The notes under the pieces were generated by a model. It made no database searches. It saw only the letters and a program-made list of their open reading frames with translations, and was not told where the DNA came from. Positions 1 through 5,094 of a stretch of 6,556 nucleotides of DNA are shown in pieces (within the stretch, counting starts at the first letter, position 1; each line of letters opens with the position of its first letter). This stretch comes from an uncultured Oxalobacteraceae bacterium (GTDB lineage: Bacteria > Pseudomonadota > Gammaproteobacteria > Burkholderiales > Burkholderiaceae): NCBI GenBank assembly GCA_946479255.1, contig CAMLFK010000275.1, positions 1 through 6,556 on the forward strand. The letters run 5' to 3'. Both the position numbers and the translations under genes were made by a program.

Positions 1-182
1 AGCGTGTCGCCGACAACCAGCGGAGCGGGATCGGCTGTGAATTTATCGCGGACAACCGGGTTCGTGCCGGCGGCATCGCCAGGCTTGAGCTGTGCGCATC
101 CTGGAACGGTAACCGCAGCCGCACATAAGCTTATCAACGCCAGGCACTTTTGGGTGCGACTGTTCTTCAAAAAATATGTCAT
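1..182 (-). CDS. Glycoside hydrolase family 43-like secreted protein, N-terminal part (truncated by window edge)
   Basis: Reading the minus strand from ATG at 182-180 gives 60 open codons to the window edge. A GGAG Shine-Dalgarno (plus-strand 189-192) lies 6 nt before the start. The N-terminus reads MTYFLKNSRTQK, then a hydrophobic stretch (CLALISLCAAAV), then VPGC, a lipobox-like site with an atypical Pro at -2. This predicts export, either as a lipoprotein or by signal peptidase I just after the Cys-Ala. The mature start, NPVVRDKFTADPAPLVVGDT, resembles the first strand of GH43 beta-propeller enzymes (arabinofuranosidases and xylosidases). In that family the Asp of the ADPA segment is the catalytic base. 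The likely role is trimming plant hemicellulose side chains in the periplasm or at the cell surface. The substrate cannot be read from this fragment. Family assignment rests on the short conserved N-terminal signature only. Confidence 0.72.
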   Translation of the reverse strand, partial: MTYFLKNSRTQKCLALISLCAAAVTVPGCAQLKPGDAAGTNPVVRDKFTADPAPLVVGDT

Positions 183-244
183 TAAGTTCTCCATAGGCCC
201 AAGCGCCAGAATATTCAACAGCTAAATCGTGTGAGATGGCGTGG

Positions 245-580
245 CTATGGTGCGATTTCATCGAAATCTAAGGGCTTCGTTTCGAAATCGTTCACTTTCG
301 GAAAGATTATCGCACAACCCAGTGCGGCCGCGACGCTAATCTGATTGAGTCCGCGCACCACGTCGCCGATGGCGAACAGGCCCGGCACGGTGGTTTCCTG
401 GTGGCTGTCGACCACCAGTTCGGCGCAGTCGGCGGTGCGCGCGGTTTCTCCCAGCATCGGATAGAGTACGCCGAATTCGTGGTCAAGACCGTCTTCGGTA
501 TGCAGGACCGGCCTCATGCGTTCGCTCATGGTGACGCCCAACAGCGGCGATTCGCGCACGGAGAGTTCCAGCTTGCCCGT
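245..580 (-). pseudogene. Remnant of a thioredoxin-reductase-like FAD/NAD(P) oxidoreductase (C-terminal part)
   Basis: About 111 codons on the minus strand resemble the C-terminal third of thioredoxin-reductase-like flavoproteins. Visible marks are FGVLYPMLGETART, then VVDSHQETTVPGLFAIGDVV and RGLNQISVA. The GD of AIGDVV is the conserved FAD-binding Asp motif, and the VPGLFAIGD block is diagnostic for the superfamily. The N-terminal FAD motif (GxGxxG), the NADP domain and any redox Cys pair are absent. The open frame continues upstream only as an antisense shadow of the adjacent transporter gene. Inside the fragment roughly ten residues usually found between the RTA and VVDSHQ segments appear lost. 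The tail after ISVAA (GCAIIFPKVNDFETKPLDF) no longer resembles the family, which suggests an indel or frameshift. No start codon with a ribosome binding site is evident. I call it a decayed gene left between two intact ones. Confidence 0.75.
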
Positions 581-612
581 GCCGCTGCACCTGGCTGTCC
601 TTGTAATTGTCC

Positions 613-1545
613 TTAGTGTTCTGGCAGGTGTTCGTGGGCTTCGGGCTGCAGGGTCACGTGATCGATGCCATGCTTTGTGAGCAGCATGGCGCGCACCGAT
701 TGCAGCACCTCGGGCCATTCGCGCAGGCTGCGAATGCGCAGGTGGCCGATCAGCGCCGGCTGGCCTGGCGACATGTCCCACACATGCAGGTCGTGCACCG
801 ACAGCACGCCGGGCAGCGCTTCCAGGTCGGCGCCGACCTGCACGTAGTCGATGTGGTGCGGCACGCCTTCCATCAGGGAGTGATACGACTCGCGCAGCAC
901 CGCCGCGGTGGACTTGAGGATCAGCAGCGACACCAGCACCGACAGGATCGGATCGATGCGCATCCAGCCGGTGTAATAGATGACGACGCCGGCGGTGAGC
1001 GCGGCCACCGAGCCGAGCAGGTCGCCCATCACATTGACCAGGGCTGCGCGCGTGTTCATATTGGCTTCGCCGCGCGCGAGCAGCCAGGCCATGGCGATAT
1101 TGAGCAGCAGGCCGATGGCCGCGACGATGGAGACGGTGGCGCCGGCGACCGGCTCGGGATCGGTGAAGCGCTGCACCGCCTCGACCGCGATCCACGCGAC
1201 CAGGGCCAGCATGGCCAGGCCGTTCACAAAAGCGGCCAGTGCCTCGGCGCGGCCGAAGCCGAAGGAGTGGCGCGCCGACGGCGGGCGCTTGGCGATCAGC
1301 TGCGCGAGCAAAGCGAGGCCGAGCGCGGCGGCGTCGGTGACCATGTGGCCGGCGTCGGAAATGAGCGCGAGCGAATTGGACATGAAGCCGGTGACGACTT
1401 CGACTACGGCGAACAGCAGTGTCAATGTGAGGGCGACGGCGAGGGCGGTCTGGTCGCGGCCTTCGACCACGTGGGTATGGACGGCATCGCCTTCATGGTG
1501 GGCGTGCAGGTGGGCGGTGGGTTCGGGATGTGGTGTGTTCATCAT
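613..1545 (-). CDS. Cation diffusion facilitator (CzcD/ZitB-type) metal efflux transporter
   Basis: The product is a 310-residue inner-membrane transporter of the CDF family, which exports Zn2+, Co2+ or Cd2+ in exchange for protons. The N-terminus is His-rich (His 6, 12, 14, 16, 17, 23, 25). Six membrane segments lie at roughly 33-54, 60-84, 103-124, 136-156, 168-190 and 196-213. TM2 carries the family HMxxD metal site (DAGHMVTDAA, His67 and Asp71), followed by the RHSFGFGRAE loop at 92-101. TM5 reads NVMGDLLGSV: Asp175 is present, but the expected His of HVLGD is Asn171. The cytoplasmic C-terminal domain (about 216-300) contains HDLHVWDMS. Length is normal for the family. Two adjacent Met codons open the frame and neither has a strong Shine-Dalgarno, so the exact start is uncertain. 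The gene diverges from tRNA-Val and is followed by an oxidoreductase remnant. No metal-responsive operator is obvious. Metal specificity is not decidable here. Confidence 0.93.
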   Translation of the reverse strand: MMNTPHPEPTAHLHAHHEGDAVHTHVVEGRDQTALAVALTLTLLFAVVEVVTGFMSNSLALISDAGHMVTDAAALGLALLAQLIAKRPPSARHSFGFGRAEALAAFVNGLAMLALVAWIAVEAVQRFTDPEPVAGATVSIVAAIGLLLNIAMAWLLARGEANMNTRAALVNVMGDLLGSVAALTAGVVIYYTGWMRIDPILSVLVSLLILKSTAAVLRESYHSLMEGVPHHIDYVQVGADLEALPGVLSVHDLHVWDMSPGQPALIGHLRIRSLREWPEVLQSVRAMLLTKHGIDHVTLQPEAHEHLPEH

Positions 1546-1607
1546 GCGAGTTTAAGCGAACTGTTCGAGTCCGGTGGAGGCCCAAAAAATCCGATTGAAA
1601 AAAGCCC

Positions 1608-1636
1608 TTGTCTTTCCAAAGACCCGTCTCTATAAT
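1608..1636 (+). promoter_or_regulatory. Sigma-70 promoter of tRNA-Val (and probably the thrS leader)
   Basis: A -35 TTGTCT (1608-1613) and a perfect -10 TATAAT (1631-1636) are separated by 17 nt. The GC-rich sequence GCTGGGC follows the -10 box, a discriminator typical of stable-RNA promoters under stringent control. The expected transcription start near 1642-1644 leaves only a few nucleotides before the tRNA at 1647. A perfect 6-2-6 inverted repeat, GTCTTTCCAAAGAC (1610-1623), overlaps the -35 box and spacer and could be an operator. Confidence 0.85.
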
Positions 1637-1646
1637 GCTGGGCATC

Positions 1647-1723
1647 GGGCGGTTAGTTCAGCTGGTTAGAATACTTGGTCGACATCCAAGGGGTCGCAGA
1701 TTCGAATTCTGCACCGCCCACCA
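1647..1723 (+). tRNA. tRNA-Val (anticodon GAC), CCA encoded
   Basis: A complete 77-nt cloverleaf folds by hand. The acceptor GGGCGGT pairs with ACCGCCC, followed by discriminator A at 1720 and an encoded CCA (1721-1723). The D-stem is GTTC/GAAT, and the anticodon stem CTTGG/CCAAG carries the loop TCGACAT. The variable loop is GGGTC, and the T-stem GCAGA/TCTGC carries TTCGAAT. The anticodon is GAC, reading GUC and GUU valine codons; A73 together with A35 and C36 agrees with valine identity. Position 33 is C instead of the near-universal U. The D-arm sequence (TAGTTCAG, TTAGAATAC) recalls tRNA-Asp, but the anticodon and discriminator do not. No terminator follows the gene, so it should be processed from a longer transcript reaching the thrS leader. 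Confidence 0.93.
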
Positions 1724-1770
1724 GAACACAGTAGCAAGAAGTAAAATCAGGTAAGAGCGAGGAAGGCACC

Positions 1771-1818
1771 ATGGTTATGACACCGCGAACTACGACGGAG
1801 TTGTTCCAGCGACGCTAG
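1771..1818 (+). CDS. Candidate threonine-rich leader peptide of thrS
   Basis: This 15-codon frame encodes MVMTPRTTTELFQRR and ends in TAG. It opens with ATG after a strong purine-rich ribosome binding site, AGGAAGG at 1760-1766 (GAGGA core at 1759-1763, 7 nt spacing). Four of fifteen residues are Thr, encoded ACA, ACT, ACG, ACG, with three consecutive (1789-1797). The frame sits between tRNA-Val and an intrinsic terminator, directly upstream of the threonyl-tRNA synthetase gene. Its position about 50 nt before the terminator matches the geometry of ribosome-mediated attenuators such as trp and thr. The peptide itself probably has no function beyond being translated. The inference rests on codon content, ribosome binding site and context; a short frame with several Thr codons could occur by chance. 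Confidence 0.62.
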   Translation: MVMTPRTTTELFQRR

Positions 1819-1862
1819 TCGAGGTGATCTTTCGCTCCAACGAAAAGAAAAACGCGGCTAGT
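1810..1862 (+). promoter_or_regulatory. Candidate attenuator switch (anti-antiterminator and antiterminator) of thrS
   Basis: Three mutually exclusive pairings can be drawn. CGAC (1810-1813) pairs with GTCG (1818-1821) in a small hairpin. GCTAGTCG (1814-1821) can pair with CGGCTAGT (1855-1862), eight pairs including two G-U. This second pairing takes the 5' arm and loop of the terminator at 1848-1875. The leader peptide's stop codon (1816-1818) lies inside 1814-1821. A ribosome finishing the peptide would therefore cover that segment and let the terminator form. A ribosome stalled on the Thr codons at 1789-1797 would leave it free to build the antiterminator. The sequence supports the pairings; the mechanism is inference by analogy to trp-type attenuation. 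Confidence 0.5.
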
Positions 1863-1875
1863 CCGCGTTTTTTTT
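1848..1875 (+). terminator. Intrinsic terminator in the thrS leader
   Basis: The stem AAAAACGCGG (1848-1857) pairs with CCGCGTTTTT (1863-1872) around the 5-nt loop CTAGT, and the U-tract runs to 1875 (eight T in total). It lies 81 nt upstream of the thrS start and 30 nt after the leader peptide. It therefore blocks thrS unless bypassed by attenuation control or by a second promoter downstream of it. Confidence 0.88.
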
Positions 1876-1890
1876 CGTCCGCGTTTTTTT
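1861..1890 (+). repeat. Tandem duplication of the terminator's 3' arm and T-tract
   Basis: GTCCGCG followed by a T-run occurs twice in tandem: 1861-1875 (eight T) and 1877-1890 (seven T), separated by one C. The second copy could also pair with the CGCGG of the 5' arm, giving a longer-loop alternative terminator about 15 nt downstream. It may be a slippage duplication or a functional backup. Confidence 0.6.
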
Positions 1891-1919
1891 GTGCACCTGT
1901 CACGCGCTTCATTTATATT
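1889..1919 (+). promoter_or_regulatory. Weak possible internal thrS promoter
   Basis: A good -10 match, TATATT (1914-1919), lies after the leader terminator and would start transcription near 1926. The only -35 candidate is TTGTGC (1889-1894), with a long 19-nt spacer and three mismatches. If active, it would give thrS a basal level independent of the attenuator. Confidence 0.25.
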
Positions 1920-1956
1920 CACTTTTCACTTCGTAGTAATTGTTCAGGAGAACAGC

Positions 1957-3867
1957 ATGGTTTCAGTCCGACTTCCCGATGGTTCCGAGCGCCAGTTCGA
2001 CGGTCCTGTCACCGTAGCGCAAGTGGCTGCCAGCATCGGCACCGGTCTGGCCAAGGCTGCGCTGGCCGGCAAGGTCAATGGCAAGGTGGTCGATACCTCG
2101 CATCTCATTGAAGAGAATGCCGACCTGGCCATCATCACCGACAAGGACCCGGAAGGCCTGGACGTGATCCGTCACTCGACCGCCCACCTGCTGGCCTACG
2201 CCGTCAAGGAACTGTTCCCGGATGCGCAGGTCACCATCGGTCCGGTGATCGAGAATGGCTTTTACTACGACTTCTCGTACAAGCGTCCGTTCACGCCGGA
2301 AGACCTGGCCGCGATCGAAAAGAAAATGGCCGAACTGGCCAAGAAAGACGAGAAGGTCACCCGCACCGTGCTGCCGCGCGACGAAGCGGTGGCTTATTTC
2401 AAATCGATCGGCGAACACTACAAGGCCGAGATCATTTCTTCGATTCCGGCCGGTGAAGATGTGTCGCTGTATGCCGAAGGCGGTTTCACCGACCTGTGCC
2501 GCGGCCCGCACGTGCCATCGACCGGCAAGCTCAAGGTATTCAAGCTGATGAAGCTGGCCGGCGCCTACTGGCGTGGCGACTCGAAGAACGAGATGCTGCA
2601 GCGCGTGTATGGCACCGCCTGGGCCAAGAAAGAAGACCAGGAACTGTATCTGCACAACCTGGAAGAAGCGGAAAAGCGCGATCACCGCAAGCTCGGCAAG
2701 CAGCTCGACTTCTTCCACTTCCAGGATGAGGCGCCGGGCTTGATTTTCTGGCATCCAAAAGGCTGGACCATCTGGCAACAGGTCGAGCAGTACATGCGCA
2801 ATAAGTACCAGGTCAATGGCTACCAGGAAGTCAAAGCGCCGCAGATTCTGGACAGCAGCTTGTGGGGCAAGACCGGCCACTGGGACAACTATCGCGAAAA
2901 TATGTTCGTGACGGAATCCGAAAACCGTTCGTACGCGCTCAAGCCGATGAACTGCCCGGGTCACGTGCAGATTTTTAACAGCGGCATGCGCAGCTATCGC
3001 GACCTGCCGCTGCGTTACGGCGAATTCGGCCAGTGCCACCGCAACGAGCCGTCCGGCGCGCTGCACGGCATCATGCGCGTGCGCGGCTTCACCCAGGACG
3101 ACGGCCACATCTTCTGCACCGAAGAGCAGATCGAGCCGGAAGTGGTGGCCTTCCACACGCAGGCGATGGAAGTGTACAAGGACTTCGATTTCCACAACAT
3201 CGACGTCAAGCTGGCGCTGCGTCCGGACAACCGCATCGGCACCGACGAAGTCTGGGACGAGGCCGAGGACGCGCTGCGCTCCGGCCTGCGCGCCTGCGGC
3301 GTGACCTGGACCGAGCTGCCGGGCGAGGGCGCGTTCTACGGCCCCAAGATCGAATACCACCTGAAGGATAGCCTCGGCCGTCCGTGGCAGGTCGGCACGA
3401 TGCAGGTCGACTTCTCGATGCCGGGCCGTCTCGGCGCGGAATATGTCGCGGAAGACAATTCCCGCAAGGTGCCCGTGATGCTGCACCGCGCGATCGTCGG
3501 CTCGATGGAGCGCTTCATCGGCATCCTGATCGAGAACTACGCGGGCGCGCTGCCGCTGTGGCTGGCGCCGGTCCAGGTTGCCATCCTGAACATCTCGGAT
3601 GCGCAGGCCGATTACGTGAAGCAGGTCGAGGCAAAGCTGAAGGCGGCTGGCCTGCGTGTTCACGCTGATTTGCGGAACGAGAAGATTACCTATAAAATTC
3701 GGGAGCATTCCGTCCAAAAACTGCCGTACATCCTAGTTGTCGGCGATAAAGAGCGGGATGCCAACACTGTGGCCGTTCGCGCCCGTGGCAATGTCGACCT
3801 TGGCGTCATGTCGGTCGATGCGCTGCTGGAACGCCTCCAAGGCGAGGTAGCATCCAAGGCGAAGTAA
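1957..3867 (+). CDS. thrS: Threonyl-tRNA synthetase
   Basis: This class II synthetase charges tRNA-Thr and edits Ser-tRNA-Thr in the cytoplasm. ATG at 1957 follows CAGGAG (1945-1950) at 6 nt. It gives 636 residues, close to the 642 of E. coli; an in-frame GTG at 1891 lies in the T-tract region without a ribosome binding site and is rejected. The TGS domain covers about 1-62. The editing domain has HSTAH (His73, His77) and DLCRGPH (Cys181, His185). The catalytic zinc ligands are Cys333 (MNCPGH), His384 (DDGHIF) and His510 (LHRAIVG). Motif 2 includes HRNEPSG (Arg362) and motif 3 has [12 protein letters not shown] (Arg519). The anticodon-binding domain spans about 535-636. Numbering is one less than in E. 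coli and all key residues are present. The gene lies between a Thr-rich leader with terminator and infC (53 nt gap), so control by charged tRNA-Thr is likely. Confidence 0.98.
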   Translation: MVSVRLPDGSERQFDGPVTVAQVAASIGTGLAKAALAGKVNGKVVDTSHLIEENADLAIITDKDPEGLDVIRHSTAHLLAYAVKELFPDAQVTIGPVIENGFYYDFSYKRPFTPEDLAAIEKKMAELAKKDEKVTRTVLPRDEAVAYFKSIGEHYKAEIISSIPAGEDVSLYAEGGFTDLCRGPHVPSTGKLKVFKLMKLAGAYWRGDSKNEMLQRVYGTAWAKKEDQELYLHNLEEAEKRDHRKLGKQLDFFHFQDEAPGLIFWHPKGWTIWQQVEQYMRNKYQVNGYQEVKAPQILDSSLWGKTGHWDNYRENMFVTESENRSYALKPMNCPGHVQIFNSGMRSYRDLPLRYGEFGQCHRNEPSGALHGIMRVRGFTQDDGHIFCTEEQIEPEVVAFHTQAMEVYKDFDFHNIDVKLALRPDNRIGTDEVWDEAEDALRSGLRACGVTWTELPGEGAFYGPKIEYHLKDSLGRPWQVGTMQVDFSMPGRLGAEYVAEDNSRKVPVMLHRAIVGSMERFIGILIENYAGALPLWLAPVQVAILNISDAQADYVKQVEAKLKAAGLRVHADLRNEKITYKIREHSVQKLPYILVVGDKERDANTVAVRARGNVDLGVMSVDALLERLQGEVASKAK

Positions 3868-3908
3868 TCAAGCACGCGCCTTGAGACGGCACTATCCATC
3901 TTACTTTC

Positions 3909-3923
3909 AAAGGAAACAACATA
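3909..3923 (+). promoter_or_regulatory. infC translation start region with AUA start codon
   Basis: AAAGGA (3909-3914) precedes ATA (3921-3923) with 7 nt between its GG and the start, an ideal spacing. The next in-frame ATG (3975) has no Shine-Dalgarno and would remove the conserved RINGEI segment. Non-AUG starts in infC (AUU in E. coli) let IF3 repress its own translation, because IF3 rejects such codons. Confidence 0.85.
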
Positions 3924-4445
3924 GCTACTGACAAGTCGGCACATCGCATCAATGGCGAAATCAACTACCCGGAAATGCGTCTGAACGGGATAGACAACGA
4001 GCCGCTGGGCATTGTGAGCCTGGCCGAGGCGTTTCGTCTGGCTGAAGAAGCGAACGTGGACCTGGTGGAAATCGCGCCGAACGCGGTTCCCCCGGTCTGC
4101 CGCCTGATGGACTACGGCAAGTTCAAGTATTCGGAGCAGAAGAAGGCGCACGAAGCGAAGCTGAAGCAGAAGATCATCCAGGTCAAGGAAATCAAGTTCC
4201 GTCCGGGTACGGACGAGGGTGACTACAGCATCAAGCTGCGTAACCTGATCAAGTTCCTGGAAGAGGGCGACAAGACCAAGATCACGCTGCGCTTCCGTGG
4301 CCGCGAGATGGCTCACCAGGATATTGGTCAGCGCATGCTGGAGCGCCTGCGCGGCGACCTCGAGCCGTATGGCCAGGTCGAGCAGTTCCCGAAGATGGAA
4401 GGCCGCCAGATGATCATGATTCTGTCGCCCAAGAAAAAGAAGTAA
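3921..4445 (+). CDS. infC: Translation initiation factor IF-3
   Basis: IF-3 binds the 30S subunit, prevents early joining of the 50S and checks the start codon and initiator tRNA. Starting at ATA 3921 the product has 174 residues (E. coli 180) and begins [20 protein letters not shown]. The RINGEI block is conserved at the IF-3 N-terminus. The N-domain continues with [15 protein letters not shown] and DLVEIAP. The family signature [15 protein letters not shown] lies at about 61-75 and leads into the Lys-rich linker ([20 protein letters not shown]). The C-domain includes [29 protein letters not shown] and the terminal LSPKKKK. It follows thrS by 53 nt, likely on one transcript, and ends 31 nt before a strong terminator. 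The rare start codon implies autogenous control by IF-3 level. Confidence 0.97.
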   Translation: MATDKSAHRINGEINYPEMRLNGIDNEPLGIVSLAEAFRLAEEANVDLVEIAPNAVPPVCRLMDYGKFKYSEQKKAHEAKLKQKIIQVKEIKFRPGTDEGDYSIKLRNLIKFLEEGDKTKITLRFRGREMAHQDIGQRMLERLRGDLEPYGQVEQFPKMEGRQMIMILSPKKKK

Positions 4446-4476
4446 GCACACTGCCCAGGCCGTGTCGCACCCGAAG

Positions 4477-4510
4477 GCGGATGAGGAGACTCATCCGCTT
4501 TTGTTTTTTT
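4477..4510 (+). terminator. Intrinsic terminator after infC
   Basis: A perfect 9-bp stem, GCGGATGAG (4477-4485) with CTCATCCGC (4490-4498), encloses the tetraloop GAGA. TTTTGTTTTTTT follows (4499-4510). It should end the thrS-infC transcript, so rpmI-rplT needs readthrough or its own promoter. Confidence 0.93.
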
Positions 4511-4579
4511 GCGCCGGCGCCGCCTCCCGCCCTGCGCCTTGCGGACCGCTTCGTCGATGACAGCGTGTTCAAACAACAA

Positions 4580-4607
4580 CGGGGTCAGTGCCCACATTGA
4601 TATACGA
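4580..4607 (+). repeat. Left terminal inverted repeat, 28 bp
   Basis: This matches the reverse complement of 4879-4906 without a mismatch; the match stops at 4579 and at 4608. The outer end is CGGGGTCAG and the inner end is ATATACGA. Confidence 0.95.
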
Positions 4608-4878
4608 GCTCGTCCGGCAGCGCAAAATATCGGGATATTCAAGCAGGCGCCGTCAGCTATTTAGTCCGCCATTCAAAAAGCGGCCGCCGGCGATTTAAAT
4701 CGAATTGCTCATCCATATTCTAAATGCAACTCTCCCGCGGCCCTCTTCATAGGGCGGCGGCGGTCGGCTCGGCCGGATCGCTGTCCCCAATGTGATGCGA
4801 GCTCATCGGACTTCAAGATAATCGGGGCTGAAAAATGGGTGGCGGCGGAATGGCCGAATGCGATTATCAATGCTGGGT

Positions 4879-4906
4879 TCGTATATCAATGTGGGCACTG
4901 ACCCCG
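4879..4906 (-). repeat. Right terminal inverted repeat, 28 bp
   Basis: This is the reverse-complement partner of 4580-4607, perfect over 28 bp. It starts TCGTATATCAATG on the plus strand and ends in CACTGACCCCG. The following Gs (4907-4910) extend a CCCCGGGGG run that has no counterpart on the left. Confidence 0.95.
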
Positions 4907-4975
4907 GGGGTGGGAGCGGTGTTGCCGGAGCGAGAAGTTGTTTGCGAGGGATGTTCCTGGGCTGGACTTTCGTGT

Positions 4976-4981
4976 TAGAAT
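4976..4981 (+). promoter_or_regulatory. Possible -10 box for rpmI-rplT
   Basis: TAGAAT differs from TATAAT at one position and lies about 114 nt before rpmI, downstream of the inverted-repeat segment. No convincing -35 box sits 16-18 nt upstream, so the call is weak. A promoter is expected somewhere here because infC ends with a terminator. Confidence 0.3.
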
Positions 4982-5017
4982 TGCCGGCTTCTCTCTGACG
5001 AGGGAAATATTGTGAAA

Positions 5018-5087
5018 GCAGGCCCCTAAGAGCAGCACAGTTGCTGCCACCTGCAATCCTGCTATTGGAGCTGTCCGAAAAGGACAG
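5018..5087 (+). promoter_or_regulatory. Structured rpmI leader, candidate L20 autoregulatory element
   Basis: Two structures fold by eye. First is a nested stem: GCAGG (5018-5022) with CCTGC (5050-5054), enclosing GCAGC (5032-5036) with GCTGC (5043-5047), separated by an asymmetric internal loop. Second is a perfect hairpin, CTGTCC (5071-5076), GAAAA, GGACAG (5082-5087), just before rpmI. The latter buries the AGGA that serves as rpmI ribosome binding site. In E. coli L20 represses rpmI-rplT by binding structures in this leader; an equivalent role here is inference from position and fold. Confidence 0.5.
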
Positions 5088-5094
5088 AACTACT

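Larger units (their letters stand above)
4580..4906. mobile_element. 327-bp segment bounded by perfect 28-bp inverted repeats (MITE- or REP-like), in the infC-rpmI gap
   Basis: The segment lies between the infC terminator and rpmI. Its ends are identical inverted copies of a 28-bp sequence that begins CGGGGTCAGTGCCCACATTG on each outer edge and ends ATATACGA inward. No protein of recognisable family lies inside, so it would be non-autonomous. Interior palindromes include AATATCGGGATATT (4626-4639, 6-bp arms around GG), GCGGCCGC (4680-4687) and the 12-bp CGATTTAAATCG (4691-4702). A TGTCCCCAATGTG stretch (4782-4794) is faintly reminiscent of the terminal repeat. No target-site duplication is visible at the edges. 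The GGGGTCAGTGCCCAC type of end recalls repeats that I associate from memory with REP-associated tyrosine transposases in this bacterial group; this is inference. The remainder of the 649-bp gap holds the infC terminator, the rpmI leader and no gene I can support. Confidence 0.7.

Noticed and set aside
43..261. 72-codon minus-strand frame beginning MKSHHSHAISHD
   Set aside because: It overlaps the GH43 start in another frame, has no family resemblance, and the overlapping frame has a ribosome binding site, a signal peptide and the ADPAPLVVGDT signature.
607..1635. 342-codon plus-strand frame opposite the CDF gene
   Set aside because: It is His-, Gln- and Gly-rich low-complexity translation typical of the antisense of a high-GC coding gene; the minus strand encodes a complete CDF transporter.
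1742..1747. TAAAAT as a -10 box for a separate thrS leader promoter
   Set aside because: No -35 hexamer lies 16-18 nt upstream; that stretch is the 3' end of the tRNA.
1783..1857. CCGCG (1783-1787) pairing with CGCGG (1853-1857) as the main antiterminator
   Set aside because: A ribosome stalled on the Thr codons would cover 1783-1787, giving the wrong response; the 1814-1821 pairing fits better. It could still form when the leader is not translated.
1963..3717. 584-codon minus-strand frame opposite thrS
   Set aside because: It is the antisense shadow of the fully conserved thrS; no recognisable domain or ribosome binding site.
3868..3884. TCAAG/CTTGA hairpin between thrS and infC as a terminator
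   Set aside because: Only a 5-bp stem and no T-tract follows, so it cannot be an intrinsic terminator.
4328..4642. 104-codon minus-strand frame across the infC end, terminator and left inverted repeat
   Set aside because: It reads through the infC coding sequence and its terminator in antisense; composition is Arg/Lys-rich noise.
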